In this document: positions 10,861-21,630 of the stretch, one piece after another
How positions within the stretch are numbered: position 1 is the first letter of the stretch
Layout: every line of letters begins with the position of its first letter
Source: Mesostigma viride
Taxonomy: Eukaryota > Streptophyta > Mesostigmatophyceae > Mesostigmatales > Mesostigmataceae
Assembly (NCBI GenBank): GCA_009746045.1
Contig: RPFO01001502.1
Location: forward strand, 54,830-118,829
Direction of reading: 5' to 3'
DNA length: 64,000 bases
Program-made: the position numbers and the translations under genes
The notes under the pieces: generated by a model
Databases searched by the model: none
What the model saw: the letters and a program-made list of their open reading frames with translations, nothing else
Told to the model about the DNA's origin: nothing

Positions 10861-11461
10861 TGTGTTGCATCCCAAGGCAACAATACTGTAGCAGGATAAA
10901 GTGATCAACGTGTGACAGTCCGCCGCTGGAAGCGGACAAAATGGACAAGTATTTTTAGAGTTAGCTGGTGCCGATCGGAGGGGACCGGCCCGGTCACTGT
11001 CCGTTTGGTGTGGTAGAAGTATAGTCGTGGCACACTATTTTGTACACTTCTGAGTCGACCAAGAGTCGTCAGATATTTTGTGTGTGTGCCAAACGACCCT
11101 AAGTGTGTGATCTATGTTTGTTCAGGGCCGGTTGGCCCGGTGTCTGTTCGTGTGGTCAAGAGACAAGTTGTAGCGCGTGGCGGCGACGCACGCCACGCGG
11201 TTGTCAAAGTATATGGATGGGGAAGGTGGCCCAACCTTCCCACGCGTTCATGCTTCCTGAGCCTGCGTCATCCATTTAGTTCTTCCCCCAGCTCTTGTCC
11301 CGATTGTAGTTGGCCCCGGACCCGTTTATTATTAATGAAATAACGACGTTGGCACGCGAGATTTCCAAGTTGCAACCCATTGTCCAACGGGTTAAAGATT
11401 CTTTCCTGATACCTTGATCAGGACCCGGCCCGGGTCTGATCACAGGTCCGGACGTAACACC
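10861..11461 (+). repeat. putative 3' LTR of the gypsy element
   Basis: It starts TGTGTTGC after the polypurine tract and ends ...CGTAACA just before copia-like RT codons resume at 11462, about 601 bp. There is no second LTR copy in the window for comparison, so the right boundary is an inference from the TG...CA rule and the junction. Confidence 0.5.
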
Positions 11462-11995
11462 TCCACCCAATGCTCAAATGCTTCAGTTGCGTTTTGTATG
11501 CAAGATGAAGAGCAAGCTTAATGAGCCTCCTATACCAAACGCACGTCCAGTCGTAACCCAGTTCCATGGTACTACAGACTTTGATAAGGAGGAGCTGTAT
11601 ACTCCTGGCCTGTCACATCCTGTTCTCAGGCTTATTCTTAGTCTGTAGGTACCTTGGTGCTTTGGATTATGGCTTGGATTATGGAGCAGAAGTTGATGAC
11701 TTCACCAGGGCCTTTTTGCATGGTGATCCTCAGGTGGCCAGAGCCACTTGGCAATCTCAAAGACCCTGTTGTGTCAAGACCCCAGCATGCTGGTTAGCTG
11801 AAGTAGGTCATCCCTACATGCAGCCTAAAGTGGGCTGGGAAGGACTGGTCAGCAGTCCAGTCATTTGGTATGAAACCATTGCTCCTGCCATCCAAGAGAG
11901 ATGTCAGATGCAACAATCTCATCTTGCCTATTGTCTCTTTGTAGGGCAATCCAAGGGACAACCCACCTGGGCTACCTTACATGGGGATGACATGC
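11462..11995 (+). pseudogene. CL-E copia-like reverse transcriptase, first part
   Basis: Left piece of an old copia-like element. The first frame gives LRFVCKMK, ARPVVTQFHG and ELYTPGL, the finger region also seen in CL-B, CL-C and CL-D, ending at TAG 11646-11648. A frameshift then gives DDFTRAFLHGDPQVARATWQ (palm motif A), GLVSSPVIWYE and finally LHGDDMQL, the RT catalytic box with HGDD in place of YVDD. At 11996 the codons are cut by the CL-D element, and the gene resumes at 20446. The upstream part (gag, integrase, protease) lies left of the gypsy element, outside the window. Confidence 0.85.
11991..11995. repeat. target duplication CATGC, left copy (CL-D)
   Basis: CATGC immediately before the CL-D LTR start. 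The same five bases follow the other LTR at 20446-20450. Confidence 0.9.
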
Positions 11996-12643
11996 AGTTA
12001 GCGAACAGCCAGAACTGTGAGTTCCTGGTCTCTCGCGCCACACAACGGGATGAGCCAAAGTTGCAAAGGCAGCAACCTTTTAACCCGTGCACCAAGCCAC
12101 GACCACGGTGAGCGGTTCCACGACCAATGTGTGAGCCTCGGTTCGTGCTTGCCAAGATAGCTGGTCATCCCCCATGACCAAGCTATATCCTTTGCGTTGT
12201 TCCTCGTTCCCATCGGTGTGACGAGGCACGTGCAGGCAGGCAAGCAAATCCTCAACGTCCACTGGCATCAGTGCAGAGCCAGGACGAACTGGATTTGCCT
12301 AGACTCTGCAACCTAGGAAGTACAGGACCTGTCACAAGCCTGCAAGGCCTAGTATCCTTGCAGACCTGTGCCAGTTCCTGTAGTCCACCAGTCACAGGCT
12401 GCTGCTCCTCTGGTCTACGTGGACCACAGTCACGTGATAGTCAGGCTAAGCCTGCGCAGGCACGGCCTGCCACGTGTCCTGTCCACTACACCAGAGGACT
12501 GTACCTAGTCGGCCACGGACGGCTAGGACTTCGGGACCTCATATCTTTCTCGTCCCTTGTCTGTTTCAGGCGGTCAGCACGGCGTTGGAAAGGTCTTTCC
12601 AAACTGCATCCACTTAGCATATTGGTTGCCCAAAATGCTAACT
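11996..12643 (-). repeat. 3' LTR of CL-D
   Basis: 648 bp, AGTTAG at one end and TAACT at the other. About 99% identical to 19797-20445. On the minus strand a purine-rich tract (complement of 12644-12661, AAAAGAAGAAAGGGTTGG) precedes it, giving the GG|AGTT junction. Confidence 0.92.
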
Positions 12644-13646
12644 CCAACCCTTTCTTCTTTTGGAGCTGGACCAGCTTGAAAAAACCTAACCTTGCTTGTG
12701 CCCACTCAGCCACAGACCGCTTGGTCCCTTGAGGTTGATCAGACCTTTGAGGGCCCAGGTTCCTGCCTCCTTTGGGTAACAACATATCTGCCCTTGGACC
12801 AGGCTAGGTGTACTGGCCAGTGAATCAGAGGTCACCCCAGGTTATCCCCTGACCCCTTGGTCAGCTCCCAACCTTTCCTTGGGAACTTGGTGCTGGATTA
12901 AAGTCAAGGCACATTACCTAGTCCAATGGCTGGGATTACAGGATGCCAAGAACGTACTATTGTGAGTTCCTGATCTTTCACAGTTATCACAGGCGCCCGT
13001 TCTTATGGCGCCCGCCTTGGCCAGCCTTTCCCTTTGCTCAAAGAGACTCAGGTAGCACCTACAAATACTGCCTCCTTGGGGAGCCCATGTCTTCACTGGG
13101 TGTTAAGCCCAGGAATCACTCATGCCAGGCTGTGGCTCTGCTGGGGAATTGAACCCCACCCCAACCTCCAGGTTTATAGGTGACCTGGAACTTTACACAA
13201 GAGAAACATTACAACCATGGAACAACATGAGAATGACATGACATGATTATGTTTTATTCAAGCATTATATAACCCAGAATGTGGCCCCCTGGCAACCATG
13301 TTCCACATGGTCACACAACCAGGTTCTTTATTAGCAACAGGTTGGAAACAAGCACTAGAAAACATATATACAGCAACCTGTAAGAACCAACATTCGGGTT
13401 GCCCTTGCATGGCCTAACTGTTTGAGGCCAAAGGCGTCGACTTAAGTCCTGGCGACTCTTCTGAACCCCATGGGGAGGGCCAGGCATGATTCTCAGCTGG
13501 TAGGAGTGACATTCCACACCAACTCCTGTCCAGGAGGGTGTACCTAACCCTGAAGGACCGGCTGTCAACCAGTAAGCACCAGTCACCACTTGGTACTTTG
13601 GTCAAGCAGCCCACTGGGGCACCCAAGCTGAAGCAAGGCCTGGTCT
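12644..13646 (-). other. 3' untranslated region of CL-D
   Basis: About 1 kb without a credible ORF between the RNase H stop and the LTR. CGTACTATTG at 12953-12962 is the inverted copy of the ten bases just inside the 5' LTR (19787-19796). Confidence 0.75.
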
Positions 13647-14630
13647 CTATGGCCGCCCGTGTAAGGGGTCCATGAGCCCACGGAGCAGGGGGTACTGCCT
13701 CTCCGCCTTCTCCTCCAGCTTGGTGAGGGCATCTGCAGGGTTGTCCACACCAGGCACATGTTCAATGTGAGCTAGGTAGGACATCTCCTTGAGCAACAAG
13801 TAGTCAAGGTCCCTGCTCCTGGCCAGCTGCCTGTGCACAAATTGCACCATGCCCATGCTATCAGTCCTCACCAGTGTGTGCAGCTGCAACCTACAGGAAG
13901 CCACTTGACATAGCTGGTAGAAGAGCTCCCTCAAGTAAAGAGCAGTATGCAGCCCTTCACAGATTGCCCTGCACTCAGCAATATCACTGCTGGGTGTAAC
14001 CCTGTTCTGCAACCGACTGTACCAGGTAACAAGTGAGGTGTGATCTTGCTCCAGGGTAACTAATGCTGCTGCCCGGCCCCTGACCTCTGTGACCTTCCTA
14101 TTGTCCATAGAACTGTCTACATAGAGAACCATGTCAAGGGGCTTGTACAAATCCACAGGACCCAGTATGAGAGGGGGAGACATCATGACAGCCTGCACCA
14201 CACTCTCAGCACCCACCTCAACCAGCTGGGAATCAGTAAGTCGACTCAGAACCAGCAAGTCAGGGGCACATATACTTGCAAGCCATGCCAGCATGCCCCT
14301 GATGGTAGCACACCTAGCCTGCGTGATGGGCTCCTGCAATGCATCTACAATCTGCTGTGGGTAGTCCTTACCACCCTCCATCCTGATGAACCACGAGCCC
14401 TTGGCTTGGAACAACGTAGCCTGCATGCCACAGAAGACCATAGGCTCATTCTCCACCATGTGCTGTATCTTACCCAGCTCAAACCGCTTCTGGATCTTAG
14501 CCAAGACAGCCTCAACCCAGTCTGGTGGACCTATGAGATGCAGGTCATCACCATGCAGTGAGGCAAAGACAGGAAGGCCATTGTAGGACCCTTGGAACAA
14601 ACAGGGATCCACTGGAGACACAGAACCCAC
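13647..14630 (-). CDS. CL-D reverse transcriptase C-terminus and RNase H
   Basis: About 327 codons. The N-terminal part has LHGDDLHLIG, the RT catalytic box (HGDD in place of YVDD), then FCGMQATLF and IRGMLAWLAS of the connection domain. RNase H follows with acidic residues in YVDSSMDN, AECRAICEG, RTDSMGMV and the closing VDNPADALTKL. It overlaps the preceding ORF (14548-16728) in another frame, so one frameshift separates RT motif A from motif C in this copy. Confidence 0.9.
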   Translation of the reverse strand: MGSVSPVDPCLFQGSYNGLPVFASLHGDDLHLIGPPDWVEAVLAKIQKRFELGKIQHMVENEPMVFCGMQATLFQAKGSWFIRMEGGKDYPQQIVDALQEPITQARCATIRGMLAWLASICAPDLLVLSRLTDSQLVEVGAESVVQAVMMSPPLILGPVDLYKPLDMVLYVDSSMDNRKVTEVRGRAAALVTLEQDHTSLVTWYSRLQNRVTPSSDIAECRAICEGLHTALYLRELFYQLCQVASCRLQLHTLVRTDSMGMVQFVHRQLARSRDLDYLLLKEMSYLAHIEHVPGVDNPADALTKLEEKAERQYPLLRGLMDPLHGRP

Positions 14631-16728
14631 AAGTATTCTTCAAGAATTTCTCTAGGCTCTTTCTCCAGATAATGGGACTGGACCTGAGACCTTCCAACCC
14701 TTTCAGAATTCTCAGGTACCTGGCCTTTATCTCTGCTCTCCATACAGCAGGTACAGTCACAAAGAAAGGAGGGATATCTCTCCAAGTCTGCCTAGCCTGA
14801 TCTTGGTCACCCTTGAGAAAAGCCCTCTTGAAATCAATCAGCACAGAGCTATAGGGCACACCCTTAACCAGAAAAGACAGAAATATACACAGCAGAATCC
14901 TCCACGTGTCATGCAGCATCCCTGGAGTATAGAGCTCCTCATCTAACAACTGGCCAGTGCCATGATACTCGGTTACAACTGGTCTGACATGTGGCACCTG
15001 GACACCATCAACCTCCTTGAGCTTGAGGACAAACATCAATCTGAGCAGCTGGTGAACTTCTGGCAGCTCATCCACAGGTTCTGCACAGTTGGAAACTATC
15101 CACTCATGCCCAGAAGCAACAAAGCCAAGAGTCCATGCCTTAGCCATCTTGGGGCTCTGCATCATCTCGACTAGCTGGCGCCAGGGAATAGGACTGTGAG
15201 CAGCTATCTGGTACCTGTTTACCCCTAACTGCCTTGGATCAAAGGTGGTTGGGATTATCAACAAGTCCTCAGCTATGGGCTCCTGACTCTGAGGACCCTC
15301 AGCTGGCTGACTCCTAACAGCCTTCACCGCCACTGCAAGACCCTGGGAATAGTGATATCTTTCAAGGGGGAGGCTGCCCCTGCCTTCTAGTGCCAACTCA
15401 TCAGAGGTCAAAGTAACCCCTGGCATGCACAAGAAGTTCTGTCCCAGAATGGCAGGCCCCTTATAGCCCTCTACCACACAGAACGTGGTGGGCACCCCTA
15501 AGATAGGCACACTCACTTCCCCAAGGATCTTCATGGACACCTTTCCTGAGAAATCAGACACAGCAAGGCAACTGGGATGGGACATCTGTAAGCCTACAGC
15601 ATCCTCTTCCCTGATGACAGACACCTGTGAGTTGGTATCTACCTCCATTGTAGCTGCCCAGCACGACCCCCACCCCGTGAGCTTGGATACCTTGGGATCA
15701 TGTTTGCTGCGCATGAGTGCTCGGATGACGTCCGCCATGAGAGGCCCCCGGGCCTTAGGTGGCTGCCCCGTCCCCTCTGGCCTTGTGACAGTTGCTTCAG
15801 CAGCCTCCTCCTGCTCGTCATCTTCCAGCAGGGACAGACCATCATCCACCACCAGAGGATTGTTAGCTGCTGCTGCCTGGCTCTGGCCTGGCTCCTCAAC
15901 CCAGCTGGGAGGGCCTGGCCCGTCTGCAGGCCAGATTGCATGTGGCCTTCTTTCCTTGACATGAGCCCAGGACAACCTGTACACGTGCCTTGGATCCTTT
16001 TCCAAAGCCACCAGGCAAGATCTGTTAGCTTCTTCCACACGAGTGACAACCCCATCCTGCCACTTCCCCCGCTTGCCTGGAATAGATGGTTCCTTCCACA
16101 TCCTGACCTTCAGCCCCACCTGAGGCCTCAGCACATTCCAGTTCTTGTCCTTACGTCTCAGCTGGGCAAATAACCTATCTGCCTTCCTAAGACTGGCCTG
16201 CACCACGTTCTCAGGCAACAAGCTATACTGCAGGGCCAGGGGAGAGACAGCCACACCATCAAAGTAATAGTTAACCCTGTGGTTCAGCTGCTCTTCTATC
16301 CCCTTACACCAGGCTGCCCTCTCTAAGGCAGATGCCACAAGTGGCACTGACTCTGCTGCTAGCACCACTGTCTTCACTTCACGTATGGATCTCTCTACAG
16401 CCCCTTGCTGCCCATGACTCTCCCTGGGGACTACTACCAGCTTACAAGGCAGCTGGTCCTGATGCTTGAGCAAACAGTCAAACTGCAAGTCTGCCTGCAC
16501 ACTCTTGCACACCCCAAAGCCTGGGATCAGGGCCTTCATACCCAACAACAAGTGGTGCTCCTGCATACCAGGCAGAACGTCTATCAGCCTGTATCTGCTG
16601 AACCTGTCCACCCACCAATATATACAAGCCCCTGATATGCTGGATATCCATCTGGATGTCGCCACGCTCCCTAGCAGGCTCCCTAGCATGGGACTGAGGT
16701 GGGTGAACAGCATTCTCCTGGCAACCAC
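14548..16728 (-). CDS. CL-D integrase core, retropepsin-like domain and RT fingers in one frame
   Basis: About 726 codons. Residues near 30-115 carry the integrase core (WWVDRFSRYRLIDV; second catalytic Asp in QADLQFDCLL; Glu in GAVERSIRE). Residues about 200-260 form an SH3-like tail (VRMWKEP ... GKWQDGVVTRVEE). An acidic linker follows. At about 360-430 is a retropepsin-like domain: VDTNSQVSVI at the active site and GPAILGQNFL at its end. RT fingers and palm follow: LRLMFVLKLK, RPVVTEYHG, ELYTPGM, IDFKRAFLKGD. All three domains lie in one continuous frame, so integrase-protease-RT is the native order and not a rearrangement across a junction. Confidence 0.88.
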   Translation of the reverse strand: MVARRMLFTHLSPMLGSLLGSVATSRWISSISGACIYWWVDRFSRYRLIDVLPGMQEHHLLLGMKALIPGFGVCKSVQADLQFDCLLKHQDQLPCKLVVVPRESHGQQGAVERSIREVKTVVLAAESVPLVASALERAAWCKGIEEQLNHRVNYYFDGVAVSPLALQYSLLPENVVQASLRKADRLFAQLRRKDKNWNVLRPQVGLKVRMWKEPSIPGKRGKWQDGVVTRVEEANRSCLVALEKDPRHVYRLSWAHVKERRPHAIWPADGPGPPSWVEEPGQSQAAAANNPLVVDDGLSLLEDDEQEEAAEATVTRPEGTGQPPKARGPLMADVIRALMRSKHDPKVSKLTGWGSCWAATMEVDTNSQVSVIREEDAVGLQMSHPSCLAVSDFSGKVSMKILGEVSVPILGVPTTFCVVEGYKGPAILGQNFLCMPGVTLTSDELALEGRGSLPLERYHYSQGLAVAVKAVRSQPAEGPQSQEPIAEDLLIIPTTFDPRQLGVNRYQIAAHSPIPWRQLVEMMQSPKMAKAWTLGFVASGHEWIVSNCAEPVDELPEVHQLLRLMFVLKLKEVDGVQVPHVRPVVTEYHGTGQLLDEELYTPGMLHDTWRILLCIFLSFLVKGVPYSSVLIDFKRAFLKGDQDQARQTWRDIPPFFVTVPAVWRAEIKARYLRILKGLEGLRSSPIIWRKSLEKFLKNTCGFCVSSGSLFVPRVLQWPSCLCLTAW

Positions 16729-17164
16729 AGTTCTCAGCAGCAGCCTGGCATGCCTCCCACAAAGGCTCCCTACCTAGCTTCCAAGCAAACATTGCTGCCT
16801 GCCCAGAATGCCCAAACATATGATGCAATCTATGGCCAGCCTCAGCATAGCTCAGCACTCTGTCAGTACTGACCTGGCGAGACGTCTGAACCGTGTGTGG
16901 GGACACATGATCCACTCCTGAGGTTCCAGGGCTTCCTGCAGGCCATCCTGACGCCCCAAGCCAGGTCCTGCACCCTGGACCGCTCCAGGCCCTTCCAGCA
17001 AGGTCCTTGGCCCTCCAGGCCAGCACCTGCTGGAGACCCACCACCTGCATGAGGCATAGGGAATTCAGCTGCAGCATTGTTATTGCAATCCAGTGGAAGA
17101 ACAACATCTTTACACCCTTGGTGCTGCACAAGGGGCACACCCCCATCCTTATGTACATCCACAC
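16478..17164 (-). pseudogene. CL-D integrase N-terminus (zinc-binding region), frameshifted
   Basis: It reads YAEAGHRLHHMFGHSG then CQAAAENCGC, the H-H-C-C integrase zinc-binding pattern. GDIQMDIQHI follows, giving the first catalytic aspartate. The remaining core continues in another frame (14548-16728) from about 16630. The front part (about 16950-17164) has no recognisable domain. Confidence 0.7.
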
Positions 17165-17186
17165 ACCTTCCCCAAGGGGTGATTGA

Positions 17187-18563
17187 CTATTTACAGGGGA
17201 TGATGTAGCTAGTCACTGCTGCCCGACTGGCCCCCTGCCCCAGCAGGCTTGGCCTTCCTGTCAGGACACTCACGACGCCAGTGACCTTCCTTGCCACACA
17301 CAAAGCATGCTCCACCCTTCTTCCCAGACCCAGCCCCACCCTTGCCAGGCTTCCCTGGCCTCCCTGAGACTGTCCACCCTGCTTGCCCTGGTTGCCTTGA
17401 GCTTGGCCCTTGCCTTGCCCTTGGCCACCCTTACCCTGCTGACCACCAGCTTGCTGGCTCCCAACCCCTCCTTGGGAACCTGCACCCTTGCCACCCTGAG
17501 CCCCCTGCCTCTGGCGCCTGAAGCGCTTACGCTTGTTGGGCCTTGCCCCATCACGGGCTGGGTACCCGGGGACATCACCTTGGCCCTGCACAGCGGAGGT
17601 GGCATTGCTGCCATGGGACTGGATAGCTTTGCAGGCAGGATCTGGCTTCCTTATGCTGAGGATTACAAGCTCCAGAGCACGCAAGGAGCCATCAGTCTGG
17701 TTAAGAAACATGCGGGCACTGTTCCTCCCATCCACACTCAAACCCATACGGTCCAGGAAATAGTCTGCCAAGGCCCTATCTGTGACCAGGAAGCCATACT
17801 TGGCCCCCTTGTCCTGATACGGTTGAGCCTAGCCCATTCCTCTGCCACAGGGCCCACTATCTCAAAGGTGTCATACTGATGTTTATAGTAGTTGGTGAGG
17901 TTGAGAACCTTGTCAGAGAACTCCTCCCTCAACCCATCCAGGAACTGTGCCCAGGTTAGCTTATCCTTGACACCAGTCCTAGCCTTTTCCCTGACACGCT
18001 CTGACGAGTCCCTGTTGCACGTGGACGAGTGAAACACTTGCACTAGGTTGACAGTGGGGTCCACGGAGAGCACAACCAGCTCCATGTCCTCTAGCCACTT
18101 GTCTAGAGCTTCCTGTGCTAGTGGTGGGTTAAGAGGCTTTTGTCCATTCATAAGCGTGACTGCACTCATGTGAGGTCTCGACCCTGGCAGCGCTTCACCG
18201 GCTCCACCACAGTGGGTGTCACAGTAACAACGCCACTTGGGCCAGCAAGCACAGGGGAGAGCACATCCACGTGAGGCCTCTTACCATTGCCGTCAGCGGA
18301 GGTGTCCCTCTTACGCTTCTCCACGGCAGGTTGCCCATTCGCCACCGTTATTGCATCAGATGCTCCTAGCGCCCGCGCCTTGCGCGCCTCCTCCACCGAG
18401 TCTTCGTGCCGTCTCTTGCTGCCTGGTCTCTTTCCCCCATCGCCCTCGCTGGCTGGGATCGCCTCCCCACCAGCTGCTCCTTGTCTTGCCGAGGCTCCTG
18501 GCTTGCTCCAGCCGGTGCCTCCATCTCGCCCTTGTCGCCGTCTCCCGGTTTGCCACGAGGCAT
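17187..18563 (-). pseudogene. gag: CL-D gag with zinc knuckle, several frameshifts
   Basis: The likely start is the ATG at 18563 (MPRGKPGDGDKG). The basic, low-complexity N-terminus changes frame once before 18166. The capsid-like part is at 17738-18169 (PPLAQEALDKWLEDMELVVLSVDP ... TWAQFLDGLREEF), continuing in 17187-17771 (DYFLDRMG). The tail is Gly/Gln/Lys-rich. A CCHC knuckle (CFVCGKEGHWRREC) is encoded at about 17255-17305 in a different frame from the preceding ORF. At least three frame changes are needed to read it through. Confidence 0.75.
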
Positions 18564-18658
18564 TATATACAGTGGGATGGCAAAACAAAACAGGCGATAG
18601 ACAAGGAAAACAGGCTCAAGCGCTGGTGCTGCCTGAAGAAGCCGCTGGCGCTCCTCAG

Positions 18659-19762
18659 CTATGGCCTCCTCCTCACGCTCCTGCGCTGTGCGCGCCACCG
18701 GTGTCCCACGCGCGGAACTGAGCGGACCTCCTCCGCGTTGTAAGGACCTAATACCCGGCTCACCGGCCTCCCGGCTGGTGTCTGCTCCACCGGCAGCCTA
18801 GGCGCACTACCACGGCGATACCACTGCAGGTTCCTGACCCACCGACTGCCACCACCCCGCCTGTCGTTCCGTGACCCCCGACCAATCTCAGCGAAGTCGT
18901 GTTCTGGCTCAAACGGGATATGCAACTCCGCCCTACGCCGAGCTGAGTAGCCCTCGTTTGTGCCGTCCCCTTCGTCAATCTGCTGTGACGAACGAGCTAT
19001 GATGCCCGTGGGGCGATCCACGAACTCGCTGTGAAAATCCTCGTCGGTGACGTCCCGACCGGTGATGACTGTCACCGTTGGCCCACACGCCCCCGGCCTG
19101 CTTTGCAACCTCGGTGTATCCAAGGTCGACCAAATGCCGGCTGGTCGTGTCGTGATCACCCAGTGATCGGCGTGACCACGCGCCTCTTGGGTCAAGATAT
19201 TGACCAGGTGCTCACACGTCTGAGCTACCACTTCAGCCGAATCCCACGGACTGTCGGCTTCACGCGTCTGCGCGTCCCGTATAATATGTGACGCGTCGGT
19301 CCCCTCCCCCAGCGAGCTTGTCGCCACCCAGTGGTTGTACAATCTGGTACCACCTAAACAAATGGCCACCAGCTGGCCCAGCGTTTCACGCGCTAAGTCC
19401 AGCGCCTGAATGGTGACGTGCCCGCCCTGGTACGCGACCTCCAAACTGTAGATCAACGAAGCTATTTCGTCGCGAATAGCGACAAGCCGCTCCGTGCAGA
19501 CCCGACCCGTCTCCCCTGGCGACGTCGTCGCCCTTATCCTCATCACCACTGGGTCGTTTGCCGACGGCCCTGCTGCGTTTCCAAACACAGCAACCCAACC
19601 TCCTTCCGCAAGACCCCTCGCAACGTAGGCGGCCTGCACAAACGTAGAAGCGTTGGATGGGTGGGAATAGGGGAAAAACGCGTTCTCGCGCGCTGGCGCC
19701 TCGGGAGCTGCTTCGTGCCCGGGGGATGACTCAGGTGTCTCGACCCGAGCCTCGGCCGACAT
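18659..19762 (-). CDS. extra 5' ORF of CL-D, unknown function
   Basis: About 367 codons starting at ATG 19762, only 35 bp inside the 5' LTR. It lies upstream of gag and in a separate frame. It reads as a real protein: a helical-looking region (ERLVAIRDEIASLIYSLEVAYQGG, LDLARETLGQLVAICLGG), then an Arg-rich C-terminus (RGSRNDRRGGGSRW). I recognise no domain, membrane segment or zinc site. CL-B has a different ORF in the same place; CL-C has none. An accessory RNA-binding or capsid-like role is possible but unsupported. Confidence 0.65.
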   Translation of the reverse strand: MSAEARVETPESSPGHEAAPEAPARENAFFPYSHPSNASTFVQAAYVARGLAEGGWVAVFGNAAGPSANDPVVMRIRATTSPGETGRVCTERLVAIRDEIASLIYSLEVAYQGGHVTIQALDLARETLGQLVAICLGGTRLYNHWVATSSLGEGTDASHIIRDAQTREADSPWDSAEVVAQTCEHLVNILTQEARGHADHWVITTRPAGIWSTLDTPRLQSRPGACGPTVTVITGRDVTDEDFHSEFVDRPTGIIARSSQQIDEGDGTNEGYSARRRAELHIPFEPEHDFAEIGRGSRNDRRGGGSRWVRNLQWYRRGSAPRLPVEQTPAGRPVSRVLGPYNAEEVRSVPRVGHRWRAQRRSVRRRP

Positions 19763-19786
19763 GAAAAACCTTGCACAACAGAAATG

Positions 19787-19796
19787 CAATAGTACG
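19787..19796 (-). promoter_or_regulatory. primer-site position of CL-D, complement in its 3' UTR
   Basis: The first ten bases after the 5' LTR on the minus strand are CGTACTATTG. The complementary stretch of the same RNA is at 12953-12962. No match to a tRNA 3' end was recognised. Confidence 0.6.
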
Positions 19797-20445
19797 AGTT
19801 AGCGAACAGCCAGAACTGTGAGTTCCTGGTCTCTCGCGCCACACAACGGGATGAGCCAAAGTTGCAAAGGCAGCAACCTTTTAACCCGTGCACCAAGCCA
19901 CGACCACGGTGAGCGGTTCCACGACCAATGTGGGAGCCTCGGTTCGTGCTTGCCAAGATAGCTGGTCATCCCCCATGACCAAGCTATATCCTTTGCGTTG
20001 TTCCTCGTTCCCATCGGCGTGACGAGGCACGTGCAGGCAGGCAAGCAAATCCTCAACGTCCACTGGCATCAGTGCAGAGCCAGGACGAACTGGATTTGCC
20101 TAGACTCTGCAACCTAGGAAGTACAGGACCTGTCACAAGCCTGCAAGGCCTAGTATCCTTGCAGACCTGTGCCAGTTCCTGTAGTCCACCAGTCACAGGC
20201 TGCTGCTCTTCTGGTCTACGTGGACCACAGTCACGTGATAGTCAGGCTAAGCCTGCGCAGGCACGGCCTGCCACGTGTCCTGTCCACTACACCAGAGGAC
20301 TGTACCTCAGTCGGCCACGGACGGCTAGGACTTCGGGACCTCATATCTTTCTTGTCCCTTGTCTGTTTCAGGCGGTCAGCACGGCGTTGGAAAGGTCTTT
20401 CCAAACTGCATCCACTTAGCATATTGGTTGCCCAAAATGCTAACT
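19797..20445 (-). repeat. 5' LTR of CL-D
   Basis: 649 bp, near-identical to 11996-12643, one base longer. Ends AGTTAG and TAACT. Followed by the duplication CATGC at 20446-20450. Confidence 0.92.
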
Positions 20446-21362
20446 CATGCAACGCATTGGTCCCAAGGGATGGTTGAATGAGACCTATAAAAGGCTCAAT
20501 GACAAGTCCCCTATTGGTACCAGAGCATGGTTTACTAAAAACAGCCAGGTACCTTACTGTGGCATTGGCTGTACCCTTTTCCAAGATGACGAAGGATGGC
20601 ATCTTAAGCTGCAATCGGCGAAGGGGTTACTATAAAGAAAAACTGATAACTCAGTTGCCACTTGCCCAAGAGAGTAACTGAGGAGAATGCCCCTACGGTT
20701 AAAGGTCAACTAGGTTGGCTGGCTGCCACAACTAACCCTGACCTGGCAGTACAGAGTAGGATGCCAGACTCTGTTATTGTAGGAGAAGGAAGGAGGCGCC
20801 TGGAGAGCTACCTCAATGAATCTCCTGACTTGCATGGTGTTGTCTGGTGTAGACTGGCATAGGCGTATCATCATAGACGCCTACACAGATGCTAGCCAAG
20901 AGTCTAGATCTGCCAACAAGATTGGTGCCAGAGCCGGATGCCTGATCACCATCAGGAATGAAGGCAAACAGCCCTCGTTGGTATACTGGTCCAGTAACCT
21001 TCAGAGGAGGCGGTCATGCTGGCATTGACACAGCCGAGTGCAGGGCATACGCCATGTGCATTCGCGACGCCATATACATAAGAGAGCTACTCTTATGGTG
21101 TCTGAGTCAGATAAGACCTCAACCTGTGATTGATGTCAGGGTTTATTGTGATAATAAGCCCGTGGTCTCTTTTATCAAGAATGAGAGGGCCACTACTACT
21201 GACTTGGACTACCTTGTGGCAAAGGAGTTGTCCAGCCACTGTATGACCATACATCTGCCAGGACATTCAAATCCTGCTGATGCTATGACCAAGCTTCCAC
21301 GACTGGCCCTTAATGGGTACCAGTTGCTGCGGTCCATGATGGCTGGGAAACCCTTGTCATAA
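20446..21362 (+). pseudogene. CL-E reverse transcriptase end and RNase H
   Basis: Continuation of the RT cut at 11995. It is broken into several frames: the connection region (CTLFQDDEGWHLKL, about 20570-20620; QLGWLAATTNPDLAV, about 20705-20750), then RNase H (AYTDASQESRSANKIGARAG, about 20878; AECRAYAMCIRDA; VYCDNKPVVSF; closing SNPADAMTKL), stop at 21360-21362. The frameshifts fit its position as the oldest layer of the left stack. Confidence 0.85.
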
Positions 21363-21630
21363 GGAGTAATCTGGGAGCCTGAGCCTAATGCTCCTCCTGT
21401 AGGTTTTTATCCCCCTGGAGGTTTTGTCCTCTCTGGAGAAGAGGTTTTCCTTCAGATTTGGGTTTTCCCTACAGCAGGTTACACCAACCATGCAATGATG
21501 AGATGCAAGCTCCATAAGACCCAAGTGAGTCTCCATTGCCCTCACATGTGAAAGTGAACTGGCCAGGTGCGGCCGAACATCAATGAATACATCTAAGCCT
21601 CATCACTTTCACAAGGGAAAGAATGGCTGG
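21363..21630 (+). other. 3' untranslated region and polypurine tract of CL-E
   Basis: No ORF of note. It ends in AAGGGAAAGAATGGCTGG directly before AGTTGG, the same GG|AGTT junction as the other families. Confidence 0.55.

Larger units (their letters stand above)
2350..11461 (+). mobile_element. Ty3/gypsy chromovirus, 5'-truncated
   Basis: Order of parts: gag (2350-4089), protease, RT, RNase H, integrase with a GPY/F module and a chromodomain (to 8284), then an extra third ORF region (8345-10462), a polypurine tract (10851-10860) and a 3' LTR (10861 to about 11461). This is the canonical gypsy order with integrase last. The 5' LTR, leader and gag start lie beyond the CL-C insertion at the left. 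The element sits inside an older copia-like element (CL-E), whose RT resumes at about 11462. Confidence 0.85.
11996..20445 (-). mobile_element. CL-D copia-like retrotransposon, complete with both LTRs
   Basis: About 8.45 kb on the minus strand, inserted in the RT gene of CL-E. LTRs are 11996-12643 (3') and 19797-20445 (5'). They differ at only about five positions, so this is a young insertion. Internal order on the minus strand: an extra 5' ORF (19762-18659), gag with zinc knuckle (about 18563-17187), integrase, retropepsin-like domain, RT and RNase H (17164-13647), then about 1 kb of 3' untranslated DNA. Several frameshifts break gag and the integrase start despite the young LTRs. Some may be real decay, some sequence errors, some programmed. 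Confidence 0.92.
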